From Polyporus tsugae (Eukaryota; Basidiomycota; Agaricomycetes; Polyporales; Polyporaceae): 64,000 nucleotides of DNA. Positions 12,051 through 23,300 of the stretch are shown here, in pieces. How positions within the stretch are numbered: the stretch's first letter is position 1; each line of letters starts with the position of its first letter. The position numbers were made by a program, and so were the translations under genes. Under the pieces are notes generated by a model, which was not told where the DNA came from, did no database searches, and saw only the letters and a program-made list of their open reading frames with translations. Where the stretch lies: the NCBI GenBank assembly GCA_024305745.1, contig JAHRBS010000003.1, forward strand, positions 1,984,001-2,048,000. The letters are read 5' to 3'.

Positions 12051-13706
12051 ATGGCGGCCATCGTTATATCCGCATTTGCCCTGGCCCTTTTTTGCTTCTT
12101 GGTCCTCTCCATCATATGCATCGGCACCCTTATCGTCTTTATCTACCGCCGTTATCCCCACCTCCGCTCTTCCGCGGTTGACGTCGAGGCTCAGACCCAC
12201 CCCTCGCCAAGCGCAAGTTCCGCAACCAAGACTCAAGACTCAGCCCCTCTATCCTGCTCTTCCGAACCTCATGGTCTGGCGGCCGTCCCCTCGCGCAAAT
12301 CCTCTGGTAATTACGCTACCTCCTCAGATGACATGCCAGATCGGTTGTCCAAGTCGGCGGTCAAGTCGCCTCAAGACGCCAAGTCGACTTGGAAGCGTCG
12401 CCCGTTCTCCTGGGTCCTGAGGGACGATAAGTACACACGATTCCCATCGCTTCGCGCCTCTCTTGCCAGGACCAAGGCCAAAGCTATGGAGAAGTGGACT
12501 CCGTCCAACTCTGAGACTTCTCTCACTACGATAGACGTCACCTGCCTCTCGGAGGACGTTCCGTCCGTTCTTCCCAAGGAGTTTCCCTCTTCTAAACAGT
12601 CGACCTCAGGTACCCTGTCTCTGGCCTCATGTGTTGAGAAACTCGCCTCTGCTCCAAAGGATTCCTCCCCTACTCCCGAGGACGACGTTTCAGCAACCAT
12701 GGAGAACGCTTCACGATCCTCAACGTCGGGAGAGTCTACTTTAACTTCTCGGGAATCTATTTCTACGTCCGCATCCATCGAGCCCACCTCAGCGTTTCTA
12801 GAGCCGGATCCTGCGTCCACTGCGTCCACTCCAACTCTCGTGAGCAATGTGTCTACGCCTGCGACCACCTGGGAACCCCAGACACCTCCATCTTCCACCA
12901 CCGTTCCTACCAACATCGCTGACCGTTCGGAATGCCATTCTTCCCCGTCCACGGAGTCCTTGGAGGACCGTTTAACCGAACTGAACGTGGCAGCTCTGGC
13001 CCAGTCTGAGGTGATCCTCGCGTCCGGCTCCCTCCCAACCTGCGTCAGCGGCCTCAGCGACGTCATCGGCTGTCTCAACGTTCGCGGCTCCCTAATCGAG
13101 GACCTGGCGAAGGCCGCCGTGCATCCCACTCACGGCCTCGGCTTCGACGTATCCTGGCTCTCTCAGGCGGCCATTTCCATTTCGCTCGGATCCGAATTCG
13201 GCGCAAACCGCGCGACCTCCCCCGTGCCGCGCAAGCCTGTCGTCAACGCGCGGCCTCGGCGGCCCACGATATCCACATTAAACACCGTCGCTGTACTAGA
13301 CAAGGAGAACATCGACATTGGCCACGGTTCTCTCTCCTCAGACAGCAAGACTGCCTGTGAGGCCACTGCCGGGTCCGAGAAGACGACGGAGGGCGAGCGC
13401 TACGCGGCCCTCGTGGACGCCCTGTCCACGACCTTCTCCCTCTCCAGCCTCCAGGACCCGAGCAGCACCCGGCATAGCGTCATGTCTGCGTCGACCTCGT
13501 CCAACCCCTCTGTGGCGGATGAGTCGGATCTGAGCTTGGGCCTCGACGTGTCCTACGAGCTGTCGTACGACGCCAGCGAGAGCGACTTTGACGGATCCTT
13601 CTGCTGTTCGGACGACGAGGACTGCCAGCTAAGGCCCCACTGCGCCACGGACCCTTCCCTCCACCGGAGGTGCTCGCGGAGCGAGCATGCTGTCCTTGCG
13701 ATATAG
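12051..13706 (+). CDS. Single-pass membrane protein with a long Ser/Thr-rich tail
   Basis: One exon of 551 aa. The N terminus is a strong membrane segment (residues about 3-32, AAIVISAFALALFCFLVLSI onward) ending in RRYP, which predicts a short outside end and a cytosolic C-terminal region. The rest is low-complexity Ser/Thr/Pro sequence with scattered basic and acidic patches, such as TARTKAKAMEKW-like and the acidic C-terminal CCSDDEDC. No catalytic domain was recognised. I chose Met at 12051 over the upstream in-frame ATG at 11853 because the membrane segment begins immediately after it. Such Ser-rich proteins are common and fast-evolving in Agaricomycetes. The long open frame with consistent C/G third positions supports a real gene. 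Confidence 0.7.
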   Translation: MAAIVISAFALALFCFLVLSIICIGTLIVFIYRRYPHLRSSAVDVEAQTHPSPSASSATKTQDSAPLSCSSEPHGLAAVPSRKSSGNYATSSDDMPDRLSKSAVKSPQDAKSTWKRRPFSWVLRDDKYTRFPSLRASLARTKAKAMEKWTPSNSETSLTTIDVTCLSEDVPSVLPKEFPSSKQSTSGTLSLASCVEKLASAPKDSSPTPEDDVSATMENASRSSTSGESTLTSRESISTSASIEPTSAFLEPDPASTASTPTLVSNVSTPATTWEPQTPPSSTTVPTNIADRSECHSSPSTESLEDRLTELNVAALAQSEVILASGSLPTCVSGLSDVIGCLNVRGSLIEDLAKAAVHPTHGLGFDVSWLSQAAISISLGSEFGANRATSPVPRKPVVNARPRRPTISTLNTVAVLDKENIDIGHGSLSSDSKTACEATAGSEKTTEGERYAALVDALSTTFSLSSLQDPSSTRHSVMSASTSSNPSVADESDLSLGLDVSYELSYDASESDFDGSFCCSDDEDCQLRPHCATDPSLHRRCSRSEHAVLAI

Positions 13707-14414
13707 CCAGCGACATGTTCGTGACCTTCCTGCCACTCGTCGTCTTCGACGACTCGCCCGCGCCTCGCCTCTTCTCCGCTCACGATACGCCCCGGACCCG
13801 GTTGGACGACAGCCACCTTCCAGAGCGATGACCCTGCATCCTGCAGCTGACCATCTTGCAAGATTTTAGCCTAGCAGCGATTGTTTCGCAGTATCCCATG
13901 CCGATCACCGTATCGAAATGCCCACCTCTTGTATGTCTTCGAGACGAAGAGCCCAGCAGCCTGATAATGATATGTAACTATTCCTGTGACTCATACCGAA
14001 TATAATTCCTGGCCGGCATCCTAGGCCTCTTGGGTTAACTCCCGTTAGCCATACCTGAGGAAGCCGATACGTTTTTCTCACCCGAACGGGGAGCCCGTGC
14101 TTGTTTTACGCGTGCTCGCATAACCCGAGGAATGCCACCGACCCAGTCACCTGTTATGTGCAGTCGAGATCTCGCCAGGGGATATGCTACTCAAACATAC
14201 TGTACATTTGATAATTTGTGTCTACCTACGTGATGCGTAATACAGTCATGAGAGTCTCGTCAACGTGTGTTCGTACGAAAATCCCAAGGAATCCAGAAAC
14301 ATGACAAAAACATGCGACAGATAACAATACACCTAGAACGTTCCAAACCCTTTGGTGGACCGATTCATAATGGAATCCTCTCTTGCAGTGGCGGCGCCTC
14401 CTCTTCAGGCACTG
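13707..14414. other. Intergenic, convergent 3' flanks
   Basis: The gap lies between two converging genes; no conserved ORF is seen. Confidence 0.45.
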
Positions 14415-15990
14415 CTAGACGGGCCAGGCCTTCGAGCGGACGGTGCGGATCCACGCAGCGTCCGCATGCGGGTACTGTGTGGGGAAGCGTATCGTGTCAG
14501 CCAGCCCGTTCCGTCCACTCTGAATCAATTCATTCGGATAATCAACATGTACCGACCTGCCAGCTCATGACGCCACCCTCTGTGAGTTCGAAACAACACA
14601 CATTTGTCAGTATCGTGGCCGAGCCCGCCGAGAAAGGAAAGGAAGGTTAAAACGCACTCCACCCCTTGCCCTTCGCCTCGCCGATGCAGGTCGCGAGCGT
14701 CGACGCGTCGACGTATCCGGTGGTGGAGTCGGCGACCGTCGCGGGCTTGCCGACGACGATCTTGCTGCTCGACACGCCGGACGCGATGATCTGGAACAGG
14801 GCGGTTTTCGGCCACGTCGCGGACGAGGTGGTCAGCAAGCCCGCGCAGGTCGTGTACTCCGTGGCGCCCTCTGTGTGTGAGCCGCAGCCCATTCATTAGC
14901 GACGTCGGGTTGACGAATCTTGCGAGAAGGGGGGTTCTCACGGTTGTAGAACTGGACGTTGTACTGCATACGGGATGGTCAGCGAATCGTCTTCGGAGGG
15001 GTGGGATGTAATACAATGGGGAGGGAACGCGTACCCAATCGATCAAGCTTCCGACCTCTTTGTTCACCTTGAGGTATCCTCCGCCGGGGTAGTGCGTAGG
15101 CGTGAACCTGTCGGACAAACTCAGCTGCGTGCTACGCACCGGGAATTTGCGCATGAAGCTTACCAGGGAGCAACCGCTATAGACCACAAAGTCGACGTCA
15201 GCACCCGATGGGAAACGAATGAAACTGCGTTGACGAACGAGCGTGCGTTATAATGTAGCTACTGCTGGCAGGAAGCTTAGCGCGGAGCTGCTTCGTGAAC
15301 GTGATGAGCCAGTTCTCAGCAGTGCCGGCATCCATAGCGTTGAAGTCCTAGTTATAGAATCATCATAAACTCATCGTGGTCCAGACCCCAAATACACAAA
15401 GACCACTGACCTCGTAATCGACGTCGACACCGTCGAGCCCATACGTCTTCACGAAACTGGCGAGGTTGTTCGCGGTCGTGACCGGGTCCGCATTGGCAGT
15501 CGTCGGGACGTCGGTCGAACCGAACGCGGCGACCATGAGCTTAATGCCGGCCGCGTGGTATTTCGACTTGACCGAGGACCGGTCGCTAGCAGAGAGTGTG
15601 GTCCACTCGTATGCCTTGTCCCACGGCCCAGCGGTCAACCAGAACGACATGATGCTGGACGACGTCCGGTCAGGTTGCAAGTTGAGAAGGAATCAAGGTT
15701 GGTATGCAAAAGCTCACTAGGTGTTGAAGCCCTATACAAAATGGCATCTGTGAGCGGACGGAAGGACATGGAAAGTAGCTAACACGACGTACTTTCAACG
15801 CTGAGACTGCCGGAGGCCCGGTCACGCCTGGTTGGTAGGAATCCGCATAGACCACGAAGTGAGGCGCGGAAGGAGCTGCCCGAGCCTCGAGGTCACGCTC
15901 CTCGAACGGCACCGCGACCACAGCGACGAGCTGAAGAGCCAGGAGGACTGGCACGCAGGCTGAGAGGTGGCGGAAGACGGATGCAAACAT
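14415..15990 (-). CDS. Secreted GH18 chitinase-like protein, copy C, with microexons
   Basis: Ten exons: 15990-15793, 15731-15718, 15654-15411, 15347-15239, 15176-15164, 15107-15035, 14963-14942, 14870-14658, 14579-14557 and 14474-14415. They total 969 nt (322 aa plus stop) with no internal stop, and every junction is GT-AG. A signal peptide (MFASVFRHLSACVPVLLAL) is followed by the GH18 core, with the catalytic signature intact as DGVDVDYE. Exon 2 is only 14 nt and encodes most of GFNTY; exon 5 is 13 nt and completes THAPVAPW; exons 7 and 9 are 22 and 23 nt. Without these exons the reading frame breaks. The enzyme is predicted to hydrolyse beta-1,4 GlcNAc linkages outside the cell. It is closest in structure to copy D and shares most intron positions with it. 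Confidence 0.88.
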
Positions 15991-17569
15991 GTCTGAGCGC
16001 AGGCCTGAGGCGATCCCGTGTCCGCAAGAGAAGAGCGAGGGGTTTCGCGAGTTCTCTCCGAGCTGTAATCCTCGATCAGCCAGCAGGATTTATAGCTGAA
16101 GAGAGATGGTGAACATTCCTGTGGCCCATATGTCTGCCAAGTGTCGCCCACATGGGGATGAGCCGCGTGTTAGGTCGAACAATAAGTAGACCAGGCAAAT
16201 ATCTCCCCGGGAGACGTTCCTCTGGTGGACGGGCAATGATCAGTGTCGGCGTAGGCCGAAAGAGGAAAGGCAGGTACCACCATCCAGGCAACAGCAAGGG
16301 GAAGTACAGTACAGTACTGGGCAAGTACGATTGAGTGTGATCTGGCAAGTGTCGATGCCCGCGTGCATCCCGCCATATCGTCAAGCTGACAGACTACTTA
16401 ATAGGCGTTGTGCGCGTCCCGTGAACGGGAGAGCCATGGGGAAGCCAGCAGCCCAAGTCGAGTGACTCGAGTCATAGGTTGTCCTTGGATTGGGTCGCCA
16501 GGAACCATGAAGCATTCCACGTTTTGCCAGCCATGTGTTGCCAGCGGGATCTTGTGCTGTCGAATGCGAGCCGGCCCGAAGACAAAGACGGTCCTCAGTG
16601 TGAAATGTCACCTGGCGTTGAACGCAACTTGTCCGAGGCATAGGATGTGCTACCTGCAACCCTTTCCGTAAGAAGCACCCTGCAGGATAGATCCGACGCA
16701 TTTGGCGGTAAAGGTATTATCAGGGGGAGTAGGCACCGTTTCAGGAAGATTGGGGTGTAGCGAACCTGATCGAGTCTTTGACTTGCCGCCGCAAGGTACG
16801 TAACGTATACGTCATATTGAGTGGTCGTAAAATGACCGCATAATGTCCGACCCAGACGTGTATATGGGTTGTATCGATATCGTGCCAACTGCCAGAACGC
16901 TTTTAGTGGAGTGAAGTGGAGCACGACGCTGCATACAGGTACCCTTGCGATATCTCACTGATCGGCCCGATGAGCTCAAGACCCCCGGAAGCAGAAGAAG
17001 TGCACTCACCTGACAACATGCGCATATGCATGGCTTCAACTTCAAGTTCATCGGCGCGCATGTGAGCGAGACGTCCATGCGTTCCAAGCGGCTATCAGCG
17101 ACTGCTTCGCTGGTCGCTATCGAGACTACTTAATTATTGGTGAGTCGAAGAAACGGGTTTATGTATTTACGTCAGCGGCTGCTCCTCATGATGGCGGTGC
17201 TTCTCGGGCGTCTATTCGATGTTGCGTCTTCGAGTCGAGTCGGAAGCAGGCCGCCTCGAACTTACTCGCTATCCGAAGCCACTTAGCCACGCACGGCCTC
17301 AGGAAATTAAATGCTACCGAGGCGGGGTCCCCACTCGAGAGCACCATGTCAAAGATAAACGATTTCGGCATATGTATTGACGAATCGAGTCGTTCCCGAC
17401 GAACTACCGAATGAATCCACAAAGCAAACAACGACATAACGATATAAATACGTGCACGATAGCAAATATCATGAGATCATAACCAATCTCAACATGACCG
17501 CCCCGAAAGCCGAGAGAAAATCTAAATCTCTGGCTCGCGGTCGGGGCGTCGTATCATCACAAAACAGGC
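15991..17569. other. Intergenic between GH18 copies C and D
   Basis: The region holds the promoter of copy C and the 3' flank of copy D. Several short ORFs occur on both strands; none shows domain or splice support. Confidence 0.4.
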
Positions 17570-19108
17570 TTATTCCGGGAACGCCTGGGACCGGACGGTC
17601 TGGATCCACGAAGCAGCGGCATCGGGGAACTGTGGAGCGAGCGGGAGAAGCGTCAGTGGCGGGATCCCCCCAGGGCCACAATAGCAGCGGAAAACACGCA
17701 CCTGCCAGACCATCACACCCGCGTCTGCGGAGAAGAGACGTGCGTCAGTAAGCCGAACCATGCGTGAGAGATAGATCCACCGGCAGAACGCACTCCAACC
17801 GCCGTTCTTGGCCGTGGCCAGGCAGCCCGCGAGGGTCGAGGGGGCGATGTAGCCGTTGTTGGCGTCGCCAGCCACGAGGGCAGGCTTGCCGATGACGAGC
17901 TTGTCCAGTGCAACGCCGGAGGCGTGGATCTCGAAGAGTGACGACTTCGGCCATGTGCCGCCAGAGGTGTTGAGCAAGGTGTCGCACGTCGTGTATGCGC
18001 TGGTGCCCTCTGCAAGACCGTTTGTGAGTTGGCAGCTATCACACGATGGCAAAAATAGCACCCACGGTTGTAGAACTGAACAGGGCGGGCGCAGTTCCGT
18101 TATTCATGAACGAATCGATGCGAAAACGCCATAGATATGCGTACCTGAATGTTGTACTATCGTCTATCATTAGCTTCCGTTCAATTCACGAAAACTGCTA
18201 CAAAATACTCACCCAGTCTATCGCACTGCCGACAGTTTGGTCAACCTTCAAGTAGGCACCAGCCTTGAAGGCGTCGTTCACGGAGAACCTGCCCAAATAT
18301 TGTCGATCAATACCCTTTCCACCAGGCATTGCGCGACGCTCGACATACCAAGGAGCAACCGGAGCGTGGGTAAGGATATACTGGCCCTTCGGGAGCTGTG
18401 TGCGGATCTGCGTGGTGAAGTCGGCGAGCCACTGCTCCGCACTGCCGTCGCCCTTATCCATCGCCGTGAAGTCCTGCATCCGAGCCGGAGCCGGTCAGTA
18501 CCCGTTCCCACCGCCTGCCCGAGCGCGCAGGCTGCAAAGATCGCACCTCGTAGTCGACGTCGAGGCCGTCCAGGTCGTACTGCTTCACCCAGGCCGCCAT
18601 GGTGTTGGCGGTCGAGACGGCGCTACTCTCTGCCGTCGTGGGCTGCTCGGTGGAGCCGAAGCCCGAGACCATGAGCGAGATGCCGGCGGCCTGGTACTGC
18701 GACTTGAAGGAGGACCGCTGGTCGGCGGTGATCTCCTGCCACTCGAGTGCCTGGTCGGCGGCGCCGTTCGTCAACAGGAAGGAGAGAATACTGGATGCAT
18801 GCTGACGGTCAGCAACTGCGGCGGTCCTTTGGTGCGCTCTGTGCTTGACTCACAAGACGTTGAAGCCCTACGGACTGGGGTTCAATATCGTGAAAGTGAT
18901 CTATTAGGAAAATTCGTACCTTGATGGTGTCGACCGACGGGGGACCCGTCTCCCCAGACACCCACCTGTCGCTGTAGACGACGAAGCGGGGAGCGGCCTG
19001 GGTGGCGGCAGCAGCGCGAGACTGAACCTCGACCCCGGCGGTGGGGGCGGCGATGGCGCAGGAGAAGAGGAGCGAGGCGGCGCCGAACAGAGAGGACAGA
19101 GAGAACAT
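17570..19108 (-). CDS. Secreted GH18 chitinase-like protein, copy D, with microexons
   Basis: Ten exons: 19108-18920, 18867-18854, 18790-18547, 18473-18349, 18288-18213, 18156-18145, 18075-18066, 18009-17794, 17724-17702 and 17629-17570. They total 969 nt, the same as copy C, giving 322 aa. A signal peptide (MFSLSSLFGAASLLFSCAIA) precedes a GH18 core with DGLDVDYE intact. Exon 2 (14 nt) encodes GFNVL in part; exons 6 and 7 are 12 nt (YNIQ) and 10 nt (FYN plus one base), back to back; exon 9 is 23 nt (within NAGVMVWQ). The exon sizes 14+244+125+76 equal the 459-nt second exon of copy A, showing clean intron presence/absence. The enzyme is probably secreted and acts on chitin or GlcNAc-containing glycans. 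Confidence 0.88.
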
Positions 19109-20316
19109 CTTGTGTGCGTCGATTGGGGAACGTCGGCTGTCCTGGAGGGTGGGGGCTGACTGCCTAGGGCTGTAGAGCTTGAACTCTTGCCGTTGTCGCT
19201 GTGTCCCGCAGGCTTTTATACGCAGAGGTCAGCCCCTTGTTAGCCGTCACTTCTCCTTCAAAGCCGGTCGTGCATCCGGAGACCATGAGGAACACAGGAA
19301 GTGTGGTCGGACACCACGCGGTCCCGTTCGAATGCGAAGCAGAAGTGTTTACATGGTCGTCAGGACAAGGAAGCGATACCGGTCTATCGCGCTACGCCGT
19401 GAGCCGTGATGCATATGGGTAATTTGGGGTGACGCAGTGCCAGAGCTGGATTTGCATCTCGTATCGTGATACTACAGTCGCCGCATCGACAACGACCTGG
19501 AAAGACATATCAGGCCGAGTGCGACGAAGCCAGACGCGAGTAGAGAATACGAATACTCACGCCATGTATGCAAGTGGAGCCGTTATTAGACCAGACATAA
19601 GAAAACATGTCGGGCGAGGGCGCTGATCTCTCATGTGGTTCCGCCCCGACGGCGGTCTGGGAGACAAACATCGAGGGCATGGTCAGACGCATCGTCTATC
19701 AACGGCGCAGCACATGTGTCGAAAAGCAAAGGCGGGTCATGAGGGCGGACGAGAACCCGCGAAGCGCAGCTCCCGTTCACCGGCAACTTCGCTTGTCATA
19801 CTGTAAAAGGCAAACAATGACGCATCCCCGCCCTGACACTACTTATCTCTGCCGCCACGCATCTTCCCGCAGCACAACACATCTTAAAACACGACCATCG
19901 CCCTCTACAACGGCATCCGGCTGATCGCCCCAAGTAAATGCATATGGCGATGACATCGTTGCAGGACCGTAGTACACAGCAACGACAAAACAACTACGAG
20001 CAGTGGGGGGTAAGGGGGAAGTCAATGCGTACGGACTGAGGATCGATGCGACATACGATTAAGAGAGCGCGTAATAGGCACTATCATGATATGCAATAAT
20101 AAAAAAGTTCACCGGGCCGAAGTCCCAAAGAGCAAAGACCGTAGCGCGTGGAAAGGTATCAATGGTACTGTTATACATACTACATACTGGAGGATATCAT
20201 GCCGTCAATGGTCAATGAGGGTGATGAACGATTCATGCAATGGCCAATGAAAGAGAGAAAAATGCGGAGAGGAAAATGTGATACAGGACTCGAGTCTCGG
20301 AGAGCGGCGGCAATGT
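19109..20316. other. Intergenic, no gene seen
   Basis: The region holds the copy D promoter and the kinase 3' flank. No conserved reading frame is seen. Confidence 0.4.
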
Positions 20317-23300
20317 TCACTGTACGGTGCACCCACCACTTTCTCTATCACGTCGCTTGTCTCGGTGGCTCTTGGGCATCTCTCCAACTACCTTAGGCTC
20401 GTCGCGCTCCGTCTCCGCACCAGAAACAGCTGAGACCGCCGAGAAAGAAGTCATCCTCGATAGCCTCTCTGCGGCATCGACGGATATTCGAGGGTGGTGG
20501 TGACTCGACGACGACATGCTCTCGGCTGCGGTGACGGCGCTCCGCATGCTTGCGGAGTTGGGTGTGGTGCTGGTGCTCGAGATGGACCGTGGACGACCAT
20601 CGGCGTCGTGCCTGCGGCGAAGAACCGACTTCTTGCGGGAGATTTGCTGACTAGTCTGGGATGGCGTTGGCGCCGGATGAGGATCTTGGTCGATTGTCAA
20701 CGACGAGCGGGAACGCTTGAAGGCGGAAAAGACTTTAAAGGCTGTCGGAGGGTGGAGATGACCATGGGCGTTAGAATTGAGCGGTTGAACTGAATCCATA
20801 CTCGTGCGTCGCGAGACTCCGTCATCCGAGGTCTGGCTTGTCGGGCTCGTGGGAGTACCAACATGGGCGGCCGCGGAAAGGATCTCCATCGGGGAATAGG
20901 GGTTCATAGGGTTGCCACTTTCAGCATATTGCGCGTACAGCAGCAGTTGAGAGCGCAGGTCGCAGGTCGGTGGCGCGTTTGACGCGCACTTCGCGTGAGC
21001 GATGAGACTGCACTGCTCGCAGAGCACGGCGCTCTTCTTGACACTCTGGAGGCAGACCCTGCAAATGACCGCTGATCCCGAAGTTAGACTTTTAAATGGG
21101 TCGATCAGGCACAATAACGTACGTTTCCCAAAGGTCGTCTTCACGAAGGAATGTTCTCGGGGGGAGATAGCATCCTGGCCGTTCGATAACCTCGGTCGAT
21201 TGGGAGACGAGGGCTGATCGAGAGACGTCCGGCGATCAACAGCAATCGGATCGGGGCCTTGCTGTCCAATGTCAGCGAGGAAGTGAATCGCCTTCGACTT
21301 CTGCATGTCGGCGCTCACGCGGCGCAAGAACGGGATGCTGTCCTGCGGCCGCAGCTCCTGTAAGTGCTGGACGATCGTCAGCTCTTGGTAATGTACGTAA
21401 ACGGCGCAAAAAAGAGCAAACCTTGTGAGCAGCTGAGTGTCTCTTGAGCCACTCGTGATCGCACAGCTGTTCGGCGCTCGGTCGCTTCGTAGGATCCTTG
21501 TTGAAGCACAACTTCAAGAAATCCTGCAGGTTCTCGGAACATTCCTCCGGCAACGGTGGCGACGCATCCTCCACGATGCGGAACATGACTGCATAATTTG
21601 CAGTCAGAACGCAGCGCAACGAAGCACGCGAAGAACGAAATTTCCAGGCACTCACCGGACATACTGTTGGCGATATCAGCATAAGGAGGTCTCCCCGTTA
21701 GGAGTTCGATGACTGTACAAGCAAGCGACCAGATGTCGGACTTCGTCGACGCTCCCTTCAACTCGATGACCTCGGGCGCCATCCAGTTCGGGGTGCCCGC
21801 GACGTCTTTCATCTCCCGTTCCATTGCGCGGAGGTTGAGCGAGACTCCAAAGTCCGACAACTTGACGTTGCCAGTCTTCGTTGTCAGAATGTTCGCCGCC
21901 TTCAAGTCGCAGTGCACGACGTCGTTCTGATGGAGGTAGTGCAACCCTTCCAGAATCTTCACAACGTAATTCGCCACGAGCCGCTCGTTCAGCTTCCCGA
22001 ACGCCTTGAGTGTCTGGCCGAGGGAACCGTTCTCCGCGTACCTGCAATACAAATGGCAATACAAACACGTAAGGGAAGTGTCAAGGAGAAGCGCTCGGAA
22101 AACGTACTCAAGGACGATGTTGAGCGTGTCGTCGTCGCGTGCCATCCCCTCGTACTTGACAATACTCGGGTGCGAGAGACTCTTGACTAGGTCTACCTCC
22201 TTCATGAGCTGCGCGATCTCGTCCTCCTTCAAGCCCTCCAGACGTATCCGCTTCACGGCGACCATCTGGCCAGTGTTCAGGTTCAGCGCTCGGTACACGG
22301 CGCCGAACTGCCCACGACCAATGCAGTTCCCCAATTGCTGCGGGTCATGGCTATGAGCAAACAACCCCCAGAAACAGAAGTCAAAGCAGACAAAACGAGA
22401 AACACGTACGAATTGGGTCGGTGCCTTGCCGTCCTCCCGAACAATCAAGGTTTGACGAACAACACTACCATCATAGGAGTCGCGGGACATAAGGTCGCTC
22501 GCGCTCGCGTTGCTTGAACCGACCCCCAGGTTGACCATGCTCTCGAATCTCGACCGCCTCGGCTTCGCTCCATACTCGTCGAACGAGTTCGGCCGCGGCT
22601 TCCTGCGCGAGCCAGCGGCGTCCACCTCGCTCTGGAACCGACCACGGAGAAAACGAGGGGGGCGATCGTTAGCAGAGGCGCCGTTGAGGTCCGTCTTGGA
22701 TCCATCGGGCGGCGGGGACGGGAACACAAAGCCGGCCACCGGAGGGGTCGAGTGCTCGCCCGACACCGTGCGGGGGAAGGGCACAGCCCCGTCGCTCCCG
22801 TCCTCAGGAGAGGCAGAGCCCTCCCTCCTCGGAATGTAGACGCCATTCCGGTTGCCAGGAGCCTTGGAACTGCTGCGCCTCAGCGCGATCCGGCGCGGAG
22901 GTGAACCGCTCGTATCGGGTGAAGAGTCGCGTGGCAGCAGTTGGTCCTTGGGCAACAAACCAGGCGTGTCCACGCTGTGCCTTGCGCGGTGAGTGGGCCG
23001 ACGAGAGAACTGCGGGAGCGACTCGACGCTCTCGCTCGGAGACCGCGCGGAAAACGCGAGCTTGCTGCGTGGCGGCGAAACGGAAAGAGGCGTGTGGACC
23101 GATGCGCTGAGAGACTCTTCATCGTCCCAAAGGGACGACTTTGGCGCTTGAAACGAGTCCAAGCCGATGAAATCGTCAGGCCATTTCCCTTTCCCCAGCT
23201 TTATAGGGATGCCTCTGGAGGGTGCGCGAGCCTTGTCCGACTCCGTCTTGTCAGACCGCGTCCTGCTCGTCGCGCCGTCTTCCGTCTCCTCCACCACTCT

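Noticed and set aside
12371..13129. 252-codon minus-strand frame
   Set aside because: It is a shadow of the Ser/Thr-rich membrane protein gene; composition mirrors the sense strand.
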